Assembly: GCA_902728285.1 (NCBI GenBank)
Contig: CACVBU010000359.1
Location: 62,001-126,000, forward strand
Reading direction: 5' to 3'
Source: Clytia hemisphaerica
Lineage: Eukaryota > Cnidaria > Hydrozoa > Leptothecata > Clytiidae
DNA: 64,000 bases
Shown here: positions 38,501 to 49,000 of the stretch, piece by piece
Layout of the letters: each line of letters opens with the position of its first letter
How positions within the stretch are numbered: position 1 is the stretch's first letter
Notes under the pieces: generated by a model
What the model was told of the DNA's origin: nothing
The model's input: the letters and a program-made list of their open reading frames with translations, nothing else
The model's database searches: none
Position numbers and translations under genes: made by a program

Positions 38501-41386
38501 TTTCTTATTCTCAGCAGTTCCTAAACAATTCCTTATTTTTTTAACCATTTTCAGCCTCGAGTTCCTTATAAACGTATTCCTTATATAAAAAAAACGTGTA
38601 CTGCACTTAAATACTTATGCAGAGATACACGTTTTTTCACAAAGACAATATATATAAGAACATAAAGCTTCGATGGCCAAAATATTAAGAACAAGTTAAG
38701 AACATTTTAAGACTTTGGGGACTCTAAAACACCCTCATTTCTTAGGAACATGGAGAAAAATAATCAAAAAATTGTGAAAATAAGAACATGGCGAGAACAT
38801 TTTTAGGCTTAAAACTAAAAGAGTTAAGAACATCTGCAGGCTTAAAAAATTGCTGAACAGGGTACCTTTCTTTTCCTCAACAAATCGTATCATCGATCAG
38901 TAAGGTTGGAATCCCCCCTGCAGACTAGCCAATACCTCCCTGATCGCATTTTCTCCGGATGATGTAAACTTATTGAGCACTAGAATTTGTCATGCGTAAA
39001 TAGTTTTATATTTGAATATTTATCGCGAAAGAGAAAAAAGTGTTTGAAAAATAAGCTTATTTATTTTGAAAAAGCTAAAAATCGGATCTAAAAGTCATTA
39101 AAGGATCTAAAACCCGATTAGAATCCAGATATCAAAATACACAGATTACTTAATCTTAGAAATTCCATGTTGCTCCCATTCAATGACAAGAAGATTAATA
39201 AGAGATAAACTTGGTAGGTTAACACCCTAAAGGGATATTTTTCCCACGTTTTACGCGTCAACAGTTAGTGTAAAGACACCAAAGTGTTTTTCCCTTCAGA
39301 TGCGACTCAGGAGACTAACGTCCTCCTTTTAGATTCCATTTAGGAAGTATAATTTCCATTCTTGCCCAGCTGGCACACAACGTTGTTTTAACGTTCAAAT
39401 AACGTTATTTGAACGTTATGAATGTCACATGGATGTTGTTTTGACGTTGTGTTACCGTTTGGGTGGTCATCTTTCCCAAAGGATTTTAGACACGGAAAAC
39501 TTTCACTTTTAAAAATTGAATAATAAATCCTCAAAACATAGAGACTATGCCGAGTTTCATCTAAGAGGAACAAACGTGAAGACGGGAGATTTTTTGGGGG
39601 AGTAGCTACTATTATCGCTTCCACCGCATTTTTCCTCTACATCCATAACGGCCTTAACTTCACGCACCTTATTTTTCCGTGCGCTAATCTTAACGGACGA
39701 TAACATCGTCTAGTCCTTAAGGGCTCTGACCATAGTGAATTTTTCATAATTGCCGTGTTTAAAATGTGTTTTCTGACTGATGTAACCAACAAACTATGGC
39801 ATGTTATACATTTTCAGTTAGACAAACTATTCCTGAATCTGAAAATTCAAAAATTGTATTGAAAAACTTTGATGAAGAAGAAAATGAAGACTTTTGCGAG
39901 GAAGAGTATTTCAACTTTGAAGAGCTTAGTTTCGGCGAAGAAAAAACATTTTGAAAGATTTTTCGCAGTAGATGGTGTATCTTTTACTGAATAATAAAAA
40001 TTTTTGCGGAAAATTTTTGTAAATGCTTCTTTGTCTCGAAATCTTGAAAATAGTGGTTTTTCATCAATTTTTCATCTGGATTTCGCTCAAAAAAACAGTC
40101 ATAACTTTTGACACATTTTTTTAGAAAAATTTTCCGCAAAATTTAAAATAGTTCAATTCTTTGCGGACAGTTTGAAAAAACTTCGAAACAAAAAGGTTAA
40201 TTACCCATTAAAACTTAGCACTTTTTATAAAAGAAGGTGATGCAACATATTATTAACGTCTTTTTAAAGTTCATAACGTCATTTTTGCAATTAAGTTCTT
40301 AATTACTCTTAAGGGATTTGATTAAAAAGGAATTTATAAAGGCAATTCTTTGTTAAAAGTGTTAAAGAATCTAAAACATAATTTTCATGTTCAGATACTA
40401 AAATCAATTTTACGATTATGGTCAGAGCCCTTAACATTTGTAATAAACCAAACCAATGTATGAGCGATTTAGAAACCCATGTGCTTGCACGGTGGCCTGG
40501 GAATCTGTAAAACATTATTATTAGTCAAAACAATGAGCTTACTTTTATACGGTGAAACAATATCAAAAACATTCTCCCAAGATTGTCCCCACATGTTACC
40601 AAGTAAGTGGGCAGGAATTGGACCATCTACTTCGATCTCTCCTTCGTAATATTCCGCCAGACGATGTCGTACAAAAGCGTGTAATTCCAAATAGAATGGT
40701 TTTAACTCATTCCAGAATGATTCAGCAGATTCTTTAAGATCGTCCACTTCATAACGTTTACGTTTATAATCTCCTGCGTCAGCAAATTTGTTTTCATGGG
40801 CACCAATATTGTTCAATCGGACATACTCCTTGTAAAGTGATTTTAATTTTGGTCCTGTCGCTTTTCTCCATTCCTCCCAAATATATAATAGTTCTTTAGG
40901 GTCCCTGGATTTGGCTAATGTAGGGTTCAAATAATTATCCAATGAAAGGCATGTTTTGCCTTTAGGGTCAACGCTTTTCATAATGGTAGCATCGTAGGGA
41001 ATACAGCCTTCACTATAGATATTTTCCATGTTGCTTCCAATTTCAAGAATACTATCAACCACACTTGCATTAGAAGACGTCATTGTCATTAGGAGGAGTT
41101 TGAATTGCCGGCGCTCATCTGCTGTTGCGCCAGTCATATTGACTGCTTTGGCCCTGGTGCGATATTTTTTGGCCATATCAGAATACGCCTTACTGGCTGC
41201 ATTACTTAATTTTGAATTGTGTGTAGTAATGTTTGTAGCTTTTACCCAAGATGCTTGAGATGAGTTATATCCTTTCTGAGCAACATTAGCATTATAATCA
41301 GCTAAAAACTCGGTAGCATTTTCACAACTCGAACCATAAACAAAAATACCAATAACCAAAAGTAATACTCCAAACGCTCTCTCCAT
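26515..41386 (-). CDS. ACE-like M2 metallopeptidase, single-domain and membrane-anchored (6 exons)
   Basis: Minus-strand exons: 41386-40543, 33501-33276, 29737-29514, 29130-28887, 27681-27559 and 26803-26515; all are GT-AG with matching phases, giving 649 residues. The protein starts with a hydrophobic signal peptide ([13 protein letters not shown]) and has one M2 peptidase domain. The zinc site is HELGH (His374, Glu375, His378) with third ligand Glu402, spaced exactly as in human ACE. Lys502, His504, Tyr511, Arg513 and Tyr514 match the substrate, chloride and transition-state residues of testis ACE (511, 513, 520, 522, 523). CHASAWDF and [16 protein letters not shown] are also present. The C-terminus has a 17-20 residue hydrophobic helix followed by MNRK, so it is probably a type I ectoenzyme rather than a secreted one. 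It would remove C-terminal dipeptides from peptides outside the cell; the natural substrate is unknown. Intron 1 (7.0 kb) is nearly all repeats, and intron 2 contains the deacetylase sequence. Confidence 0.92.
26883..26930. repeat. 5' fragment of the ACACGTTTTTTTATAAG MITE
   Basis: TACACTTTTTTATAAGAACA followed by TTTGAAGCCTTGGG, then cut off by the 13-bp minisatellite. Confidence 0.5.
26936..27112. repeat. 13-bp minisatellite CTCACAACCCTGT, about 13 copies
   Basis: Thirteen-base units with single-base variants (CTCGCAACCCTGT, TTCACAACCCTGT). The unit equals the terminal motif of the adjoining CCCTGTCTCACAG MITE, so the array probably grew from that terminus. It lies in the last ACE intron. 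Confidence 0.85.
27100..27336. mobile_element. MITE of the CCCCTGTCTCACAG family, copy 2
   Basis: CCTGTCTCACAGCCTCGGTG leads into the shared body (GAGTGCATTTTTTTA, then TTTCTCAGTGAGGCTGAAAT) and ends in GGGTCTTTGACACAGG. Its left end is expanded into the minisatellite. Confidence 0.6.
27805..28541. mobile_element. 737-bp foldback element in the ACE-like gene intron
   Basis: CCTCGGGTGAAACAAGGCAT and its reverse complement bound the element. The arms pair over most of their length (GTCAAAATTTGGTG-type motifs near the centre). It lies between exons 27681 and 28887, so the ACE pre-mRNA could fold into a long hairpin here. Confidence 0.8.
30234..30980. repeat. Inverted repeat with short arms
   Basis: CAGGGATATGTTATAGCGTA pairs with TACGCTATAACATATCCCTG at 30960-30980, and CTCTGTCCCC at 30332 pairs with GGGACAGAG at 30915. 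Arms are short and the loop is unremarkable. Confidence 0.5.
31166..31352. mobile_element. Left-truncated MITE with TTAGGG-like motif
   Basis: The order of motifs (GGTAGTCAC, AGGGTTAGGGTTTGTCGTTC, AGATGGTCTGGAAACGTTAG) matches the fuller copy at 62753-63038. It ends just past the 3' end of the deacetylase sequence. The TTAGGG units are internal to the element and do not mark a telomere. Confidence 0.6.
31397..32499 (-). CDS. Class II histone deacetylase (HDAC6/10-like), intronless, frame broken at the active site
   Basis: Read from ATG 32499, the first frame covers 151 residues to 32047 (ending in RPPEH). The second frame resumes at 32044 ([15 protein letters not shown]) and runs to the stop at 31397. 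Together they cover a whole class II deacetylase catalytic domain of about 367 residues. Motifs include [49 protein letters not shown] and FEGGY, so the zinc ligands and late glycines are present. The frames meet within CACATAATGCA, where the family has the tandem catalytic histidines; the net shift is +2 or -1. This could be a sequencing error, a recent pseudogene or a real loss. The gene has no intron in its coding part and lies in intron 2 of the ACE-like gene on the same strand. TTGCAG just upstream of the start (about 32508) could be an acceptor for a 5' UTR exon. No poly(A) tract is seen at the 3' end, so a retrocopy origin is not proven. Confidence 0.75.
33595..34215. mobile_element. 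Longer copy of the same MITE family
   Basis: The left end AAGAGTTAGTTCATGTAATG and right end AGATGGTCTGGAAACGTTAG match the copy at 62753-63038. The middle is longer and contains unrelated GC-richer sequence with GTAGCTTCACGCAT. Confidence 0.6.
34357..35375. mobile_element. 1.02-kb foldback element in ACE intron 1
   Basis: The arms at 34357-34725 and 35007-35375 are almost exact reverse complements, from ATTAAAGTCTGTCCAGATAT inward to ACTAAAAACGGGGG. The spacer is about 280 bases. Frames in the arms mirror each other and are not genes. Confidence 0.85.
35377..35600. mobile_element. MITE with TAGACGATGCTATCGTC ends, copy 1
   Basis: CTTAGACGATGCTATCGTCC at the left pairs with GACGATAGGATCGTCTAAG at the right. 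A GC-richer body (CTGTAAACACCTCCGCCACT) is shared with 55389-55640. It abuts the foldback element. Confidence 0.7.
35917..36147. mobile_element. MITE of the CCCCTGTCTCACAG family, copy 3
   Basis: It runs from CCCATGTCTCACAGCCTCGG to CGTGACACAGGGGTGT, with the CCTCAGTGGGGATAAAAATT body seen at 3220-3437. Confidence 0.65.
36725..36982. mobile_element. ACACGTTTTTTTATAAG-family MITE, copy 2
   Basis: It runs from TACACGTTTTTTTTTT to TATAAAAGAAACGTGTA. The body has GAAGCCTT, TTCTTAACTTG and CATCGAAGCCTTATGTTCTT as in the other copies. Confidence 0.75.
37288..37800. mobile_element. G-run-ended element with a duplicated body
   Basis: A run of about 20 G before TACTAGGGCAAGATGGG at the left pairs with GTAGTACCCCCCCGGGGG at about 37580. 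The body (TCAGGGTACCTTTTTT, then CATTCAGGGTCAC, then GTCCCACGTAGGGTC) is repeated directly from 37615 to 37790. Confidence 0.65.
37867..38118. mobile_element. ACACGTTTTTTTATAAG-family MITE, copy 3
   Basis: Inverted ends TACACGTTTTTTTATAAG and TTTTTATAAAAGAAACGTGTA; same body as copy 2. Confidence 0.75.
38345..38600. mobile_element. Relative of the ACACGTTTT MITE family
   Basis: It shares the ends (CCACGTTTTTTTTTATAAGG and TTATATAAAAAAAACGTGTA) but the body is built on GAGTTCCTTAT and GGAACC motifs. A fourth family-like left end (TACACGTTTTTTCAC) begins at 38626. Confidence 0.6.
39366..39470. repeat. AACGTT-rich repeat with CAGCTGGCACACAACGTT start, copy 1
   Basis: CAGCTGGCACACAACGTTGT followed by several AACGTT and GACGTTG motifs. 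The same start recurs at 42303-42380. Confidence 0.6.
39500..39713. repeat. Inverted, diverged copy of the TAGACGATGCTATCGTC MITE
   Basis: GGACGATAACATCGTCTAG at 39695-39713 is the reversed left end. The preceding sequence resembles the body only loosely. Confidence 0.4.
39820..39953 (+). other. Candidate acidic terminal exon in the ACE intron, opposite strand
   Basis: After an acceptor-like ACATTTTCAG the frame [17 protein letters not shown] runs into a very acidic tail ([13 protein letters not shown], then [11 protein letters not shown]) and a stop at about 39951-39953. AATAAA follows at 39993-39998. This is the layout of a last coding exon. No upstream plus-strand exon is recognisable, and the surroundings are rich in inverted repeats, so it may be the 3' end of a decayed transposon gene. 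Confidence 0.25.
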
Positions 41387-42302
41387 TTTTTATCCTCTTT
41401 TAGTCACTAAAGAGCATAAAATGACAAAGCGTATGTTCAACCCAAATTCTTTTAGTCAAATGACCCTAAAAACTTTATCAAAACATAAAAAATACTATTT
41501 TTCTCCCCTTTTTTTCTTTTGAATGTAAATCGATCTGAGATCCGCTGTCAGCGTTTTTTTCCGTTTGTCACTATTTTTCTTTTGTATGACTTTAGAATAA
41601 CAAAAACATTGTGTGGTGTCTTTTGGTCTCAAGTTGTCTTTTTATTGTTCAAATGCCACTAGTAAATGAAATAGATAAAAAAACGGAATAGATATATGAG
41701 ACAATCTTGTGTATCTTCCAGCATACAGACCAAAGCTTTAACTTATTTTGTAATCCATAGTATAGTCACGTACAGTCGTTTTGCATAAGACTCCTATTCT
41801 CACACCAAGATTCTCGTCATTTTTCAATGATTTTTCCGCTTTTTTTCCCCGGGATAGCTGGCATGAGATCGAAATCTTGTGTTTACTGATTAGGAAACTA
41901 CCTAACTTTCCAAAGCTTACTTCTCAAGTTCCCAGATTTCTGCTCATTTTCCAGTAGAAAAGTGGCAGAGGAATCTTAGTGCAAGAGAGGGAATCATGAA
42001 AAAGACGGTTAACTACAGTCCTCAATTAATTTTCTTGCAAGAGAGACATCCACGGATAAAGAATTCCCAATTAATTTTATGGATTATAACATAAATGATC
42101 ATATCCTTAACCATTCCATGCAAAAGGATTGCCATTCTAAGTAAATGGCAGCAAATCACTCCACCCTCTAGTTAAAAAGATTCCCTCCGGATCACAGAGA
42201 CAGGGTCATATGAGCCCTTTCCCTGATTTATTACAACTGCAGTGGATCTGGATCGCGACTGAACCAAATGAAAAACACCCCTTTCAATGAATTCAAATGT
42301 CC

Positions 42303-42380
42303 CCAGCTGGCACACAACGTTCTTTCAACGTCAATTTAATATTCACAACGTCCATTTAACGTTAGGTGAACGTTGAAACG
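42303..42380. repeat. AACGTT-rich repeat, copy 2
   Basis: CAGCTGGCACACAACGTTCT followed by CAACGTC and AACGTTAGGTGAACGTTG. Confidence 0.55.
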
Positions 42381-42569
42381 ACAGTGGTCTATTATGGAAC
42401 AACTTGGCCAAGAATTCATCCTGTCAGAGTAAATCTACTCAAACTTGAAAACATTTATTTTATGTACGGAATATTATCTATTTCTCTCATTACGGACGAC
42501 ACTAAAAGATGGCAAAAAGAAAGTGAATATCGAAAAAAATTTTGTTGCTTTTGTTTTCGAAAACCCGCG

Positions 42570-42625
42570 AAGCTTTTGATTGGTCAAGCGCTAAAATTCT
42601 ATTGTAATGTCACGTGACCTAGGAA
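42570..42625. promoter_or_regulatory. CCAAT plus CACGTG cluster
   Basis: GATTGGTCAAGCGC (ATTGG at 42579) and GTCACGTGAC (CACGTG at 42611-42616) lie within 40 bases. NF-Y and USF-type sites commonly pair in promoters. It is 1.2 kb upstream of the ACE-like start, but no splice signals tie it to that gene. Confidence 0.25.
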
Positions 42626-42715
42626 GGATTTTCTACCTAACCACAGCACACTTTTTCAGCAAAAGTACGCCATCTAGCCCTTCGGGCTTTATAAATCTAT
42701 GGTTGTTATAAACCA

Positions 42716-42891
42716 ATAGACCTAATCGGAGTTTTTGATTTTTCTAAAAAAGCGATGCATTGTGGTATTGTTTCGAGTGTATTACATTAGAAATCTTTTA
42801 GGAATTCCTCGAGTTCTATTGTAATACACTCAAAACAATCCCACAATGCATTGCATTTTTAGAAAAATCAAAAACTCCGGTAAGGTCTATT
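42716..42891. mobile_element. About 180-bp palindromic MITE, copy 1
   Basis: AATAGACCTAATCGGAGTTT at the left pairs with ACTCCGGTAAGGTCTATT at the right, and the arms run almost to the centre at AGGAATTCCTCGAG. Near-identical copies lie at 57368-57548 and, deleted, at 59528-59623. Confidence 0.85.
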
Positions 42892-43159
42892 ATCCAAAGA
42901 TGGTAGGCTTGACTGTATACTCTTTTGTAGGCTACATTGACTGTTAGCCTGTTGACACATGTAGTGTACCCTACTTTGGTATGAGATATAGTATGGACTA
43001 TCCATGACGTAATCAAATATGAAATCGATACCCTGAGACTTATTCAGTTTCGTTGTCGAAATTTCGGTTCCGTTGCCAAAGCAAAAGAAGTCTAATCTTG
43101 CTCTAAGTTTTGTCGTCATTTTTATATTTTCCTCGCTAAGAATCTAAAGAATTTAAATG

Positions 43160-43550
43160 GCCCTAATGGGCTTCCGACTTACAGACAACTTTAATGTTTT
43201 CGGGTTTTTGGATAAGCACCGATTTCGTTCCTTTCCAAAATCTTACTGGAGAAAAATTCAGTCCGAAAATACATCCAATGAAATTTATCGTACAATCAAG
43301 GTCATTAACATTTGAGAGAAAAAGGAAATTCCCCAGGAAGTTTTGAAACCACAATCGATTTGTAAGTGCTCTAAAGTAGGTTCGAAGGGTAGAATTGTAA
43401 CTCTGAGTTTTAACACTAAACCTAGACTTACGACTTTAGGATCTGAGGATCCAAAACTACCAACCGATCCCAAATTGAAATATTCGATTAAATTAAAGAG
43501 ATACACAAAATCGACTTTCTCGCCGGAAAATTTTGAGAAACATTAAAATA
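43160..43550. repeat. Partial copy of the 58-kb foldback element
   Basis: GTAGAATTGTAACTCTGAG, GGATCTGAGGATCCAAAA and CCCAAATTGAAATATTCGAT follow the same order as the right half of 58500-58740. Frames on both strands here are artefacts of the repeat. Confidence 0.5.
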
Positions 43551-44088
43551 AATAACTATTTGTCCACCCCCTCCATCTTCAGTGTTAATTTGGAGTCAGT
43601 GGAACTTGCAAATTTCATCCCTCAAACATTGAAAGTGGGGGAGGGGGGACTCAGCATGGGGAAATGAGTAGTCGGACAGCAGTTATGTCCACGATTGTAT
43701 CTCTTTTTGCGAGGTCTGTAAGAACGTCAATTTTGCCAGTTTATTCTTTGTAGATAGTTTTTGGAATTTCTCTCTTATTTTCCTTCACAAAAACTTTATG
43801 ATGTTAGATATCTTTGATTTTTGTGAAGGCATTCAAGGCACTTGATTATTTTTTGAGCTCTTTCGACCAACCATTTTGTGCTTGTATTTCTTATTGTTGG
43901 TCTTTCCTTCATAATGATTATATGATGCAAAGATATTATCCAAAGGCATATCATTAATGTCTAGGACGCAGTGAGAAGTAATTATTAACGATAAAGCAAC
44001 AAAATTAAAGATGGTACATTACTAATATCTTGATCTGCAAAGGTAATGCGACAGAGACAGAACGACAGAAATTTAGATGTTATCATTA

Positions 44089-44283
44089 AGTTTCAAGCCC
44101 GAAGGGCCAGAGGCGAGAATAGTTTTCGAAGAATGTAGTCCTCTAAAACAAAGGAGCCGCTAGATGCAATCCGTCGTCATGATTACGGCGCGTTCTATTG
44201 CGTGTTTTGGATGGGAAATAAGTAGCTTCAATTTCTCTTGCCCCGAGAAGGGTTTCGCCTTATAGCCCTTCGAGCTTGAAACT
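44089..44283. mobile_element. 195-bp MITE with AGTTTCAAGCCCGAAGGGC ends
   Basis: AGTTTCAAGCCCGAAGGGC at the left pairs with AGCCCTTCGAGCTTGAAACT at the right. Confidence 0.7.
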
Positions 44284-45059
44284 CAATGGACGTTACGATT
44301 CCAGCCGCGGCTTTCTTCTACTATATGATTAGACATCGATTATAGGGGAGGGGAAGAAAACGGATATACCGTAGACAAACAGACAGAGTAGGAACAAAAA
44401 CTTTTTTTGTTGTTCTTATAACCTTTACTAGCAAAATCTTATTAGTATTCAAATATGGCTGTAAAAAAAGAAAGAGGAAAAGGAGGACTGCATAGACTAT
44501 TTTACTACCTGTGCGTAAAGCTAAGACCATGACGATGTTTTTATGTCAAGATATTTGATTCATGGTTTCCTTAGTATACAAACAGTCTGACACTGCGGTT
44601 CAAATATTATATCTAAACCTCGTGGCTGTCATGGCATGATTTAATACCTTATTTTTCTTTGTTTACATAAGGACTACTCTTATAACTCATAAATCATTAA
44701 GTGCCATCTTTTTTGCATGTGTTTCTTTTAAAGCAGATGTATTTGGGACGCATCCCTGAGACGCATATCTTAAATTCCAAACCTGTGTTCAGTCCTTTAG
44801 TTCGCTATTTGATGATTCTGATAGCGCATAAGATTACCTTATCGGGGAAAAAATGTCGGAGTTTTATTTAGTCGGGGGAAAACTTCGTCACCCGCTCAAA
44901 ATTTTCGTCACTTTCTCCCGATATTTTTCCCAGTCCATCAAGAAAATCAAAAGTAGGTCCGTGTATCGCGGCTCTGTGTGCGAAGAACAACACAGGTGAC
45001 AAGATTGTCCGATTAGTCAATTTTCAAAAATTTTAAAGGAAAATAATTTTTTGCAACTC

Positions 45060-45295
45060 TTAATGTTCCCGTCTGTTGGGTCGAAGCTCCTTTTTCTCAC
45101 AGGGTATATTATAACCAAGTTGAAAACATTTGAAAAGTGAAAGATCAAAATTTGTTCAAAATTGGTCAAATTTGTCCCACTATGGGTCGTAAAATTCACA
45201 AAATTTTCCTTTGTTTTCTCCTTTTTAGTCCCGGTAAGTCGAAAGTCGGGCGGCACCCCCTGTCAGCTTGCAACCCTAGTACCCCCCGGGCTTTT
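45060..45295. mobile_element. Degenerate G-run-ended element, minus orientation
   Basis: AGTCCCGGTAAGTCGAAAGT and CTTGCAACCCTAGTACCCCCC match the inverted left end of the element at 49836-50146. Confidence 0.5.
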
Positions 45296-46099
45296 TTATC
45301 GTTAATCTTTTATGTCACCATGCTAGTTGACATACATACAATCATACTTAAATATAGAGTTGTTGGGACCTAAACCAGATCCATCATGCATTCCATAATC
45401 TTACGTTAATTTTTGTTGTTTTTCCCATCGATGTTTTTCCAAAATGAGGGCATAGGAAAGATCAATTATAACACGTGGGAAGTTGAGGAAGAATAGAGGA
45501 AGACTCAAGAGCCAATATCACCAAAATATTGTGTTGTTCATGCTAAGTTCATTAAATAAATTGAATATTTTAAAAAGACCACGTTTAGTTGACAAAAATA
45601 GTTGACATAGTTTCAAAATTATTTGTATCCTGGTTTAGAGAGCGATCTTCGATGAATATTCGAAGGTAAATTTCCAAAATTCCAAAAACAGATACTTCAT
45701 GACATGATAACAATATGAGTTCAACATTTTTGTAAAATTGAACAACACCGACAAAGTCAGCCCTCCATTGTAAGTGTTGGAAGGGACATCTAATAAGACG
45801 CTAGAGATTCGCGAAATTGGAATGACCTACATCAAAAAAATAAAAATCCAAAGTTTTCACCTATTTCACAATCGAGTTAAGATGCGTTATACACATAGTA
45901 TACGCCCACCATATTTTACCGTTAAAAGCAGAATGTTTCTAGCGTGCTGGGTATCCTACAATAAAAAACAAAATAACCTCAGCAGAACAAAAGCTAAAAT
46001 CACAAACTTGTATTTCCAAAAATTCTTCAATACCTACCCAGGGCAGTAATACAGAAATTAATAAAAAGAGTGTGCTGTTCCAAGTTTTAAAACTTTTTA

Positions 46100-49000
46100 A
46101 ATAACTTTTTAAAAATAAAAATGAATAAATGGCATGTATCATCTACCGGACCTTTCTAAATCATAATCATTGAAAGAAGAGCAATTTTCTTCCTTGTCAA
46201 TAATTATTAAGCTAGGTAAACATCATATAAGTAAATTTTCCCTTTTCCCTTTCCCTTTCAATTCGTTTTCTAGAAAGCATCTTAATCTGATATTCTGATG
46301 GTGAGTTGGCGGCCGCCCACGCTAAAGCTCTAAAGGAGCGGACCAATTTCCCATCGGAGAGGAATCATAGTCGGCCTTTGATGTGTCGCATCCCCAGTCG
46401 GGTTCAACTAACTTTGCGCGTAAAGCTAAAAATATTTCGGTTGCACCCACTAATCTCCAGAAACGAGACCTCGCTGCAAAAGCCTTGATGTGGTCTTCCG
46501 TAATCTAAACCTTATTCCAGATGTTGAAAATTTTCCTGATCTTCAGAGCTTTAGCGTATCGGATGAAAACTTCTGCAGAAACATCTATATACGATAAATT
46601 CGAAGTGAAGGGAAGTGGATCCGTATCCTTAGGTTTGAATGCGAGTGATCTAGGTAAATAAGACGGTAATTCATGGATGAAAATAAAACAGAATCAGATG
46701 GACTGCGAAATATAGTCTAGATGTCTAGGTTAGGTCTGATCAGAGCTTTTCTTACGGTGGTACGTCACTTTAGGCTTGGTGGATCAGGATAAATCATTCC
46801 ATACCTATAAATTAAACGGAGAACAATTAAAATATTAATTATCTTGACCCGCCCAGCTGTAATGTGTCATACAAGATTTTAATTGAAAAGAAATCACAAT
46901 CTTGTACTCACCTGGAAAATGATGATGGATGTTGAAAAGAAAATTAGAATTGATTTATTGGAAACGTTTAGTTTTTCACGATTGACGATTTAATTGAAAG
47001 GACGGATGGGCAAATGGCTCGGTTATCATGGCGAGTATTCTTAATATGCGTAAGTCAAGATGACTTCATATTTTTTAACGGAAGCACCCAAAAAAGCCGG
47101 TTTTTGACCTCCGTGTTTCTAGTTTTAGTAACAGAGAGAGGTCAAATCCCGGCTTTTTAGGGTGTTTCCGCTAGAAAAATGACTTCTCTCTCAAAAAGAT
47201 GTCGTCTCCACTAATTCCTATCCAGTATTACTGTTTTATCTAGTGATCTACTGAAAAAACATCCAGGGCATGTACATTTGTAAAGCACGTCTCCTTTTAA
47301 CGAAGATAACTGAAGGGACCAGAATATCTGTGTTCGAGTTAAGGAGACATTCGAGTTATAGAGGTTCGAGCTATGAAGACTCCGAGGCTCCCATTGTACT
47401 TCTGGTATGTAACAAATATCAAAAGAATTTGCTCTATTTCGTCTCAAATCCGTGGTAAATTGAAGATTTAACCATTTGTGCCCCAAGAATACTCACATAT
47501 TGATGTCATAGAAGCTCACAATAATCTTCAAAAAATATATTTCATCTTGCCTGCGGGGCAAAAACTTGTCTGTACACAGACCCAGTATCTACGGCTAATT
47601 TCAAAATTCATTGCCCTAGAGGGTCTGTTATCATTGTCGTTTATCATTTGATATTTTTCAAACCGACCACTGCAACGGAGTGTTGGCAAGAGAGGGAAGG
47701 TCTCCGTACGGGAATTATTATAAATCAAGCAGACAATACGCACAGAGTGCACTACGAAGCGATAAATGTGAGATACACTCTGGTAGGCAAAAACACGAAC
47801 ACACAAAAAGTATATAATTTTGATGGTGGAAGGATGTTTTTACTTAAATCTTGTTTACGGATGAAGATTTCTTCATTTCAATGCTTCAAGCAACAATGAC
47901 ATGTCAACTTCATGTTCTTTCAAAAAATACTTCCCTTTTCCCTACTTCTGCTTTAGTTCGAAATCAATAAAAAGAAGAATAGGCTTATGAAATCACTTTC
48001 ATATTGCAATATTTTTTCTCCATTGTATCGTCGTCAATGTTTCCAACGTCATTTTTACAAGCTTTTTTATTGCCTTCCTTATTCCAATGATGCGCAATGA
48101 CGTCACTTTTCAAATGCCATACTGAAAATGCTCCTCGTCACAGTCAAGCTTCTGAAAGTATAGTATTGAATATCCATGATCGAAAGCGGTGATCTAATAT
48201 TTTGGCAGCTGGGTCTGGATTACCTAATAGTTTATAAAATGAAAATATAAGCATACCTTTTAACTTTGTTTTGAAAATGAAAGAATATATGTGAAGTAGA
48301 CTCTTTCTCTATGTTTGGATACTAATTGTCATTGAGTATTTGAATATAACACCTTAAATTTAATGTAATGTAATAAAATTAAGATTTAGTAAAATTAAAT
48401 CTAATGTAATGTTTTCAGGCACTTTTCGCGCACTTGAAAAAGAACACTTACAGAAGTGTATAGCCGGGAATAAGGGTGCTTTTTATGACCACGTGGGATT
48501 CTTGTTATGGTGAAAAAGCACGCGTTATACAGATGTGCATGCTGAAAAACGTCAAAAATGATCTCGACCTTATTACAAAAAACTTCATGATAAACTTCGT
48601 ACGTCAATTTCATATCATAGCTACTAAGGATCCTTTATTATCGATAATGGCATTTTTGCGTATCATATTTTCCTGATCTAATGATATCTGTATTATAAAG
48701 CAGAGTCATTTTAGTGCATACTAATTTGTAATTTAGGGTACTACTGCACAATAAATATGACAAGCTGATTTTAATGCGTGATTTCAAGATCCATATTCGG
48801 GTGAAATACAAAACAAATTCGCAAATCTAAATGCATCATCTTGGTCCTTCAACCACTATCGAGACAATGAATTTAATACTCTAAAGCCATGTGGTCCGGC
48901 ATGGCCTCTGGAAGATACCTTAAGACTAATTTCGGCGTCTCTGCATACTAAGTCTGTAGAAATAAACTCCCCAAACGACGCTTCCCTTATTGAAAAGCTT

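Noticed and set aside
46306..46488. 60-codon frame in a GC-richer patch
   Set aside because: Short, no motif, no splice or promoter context.
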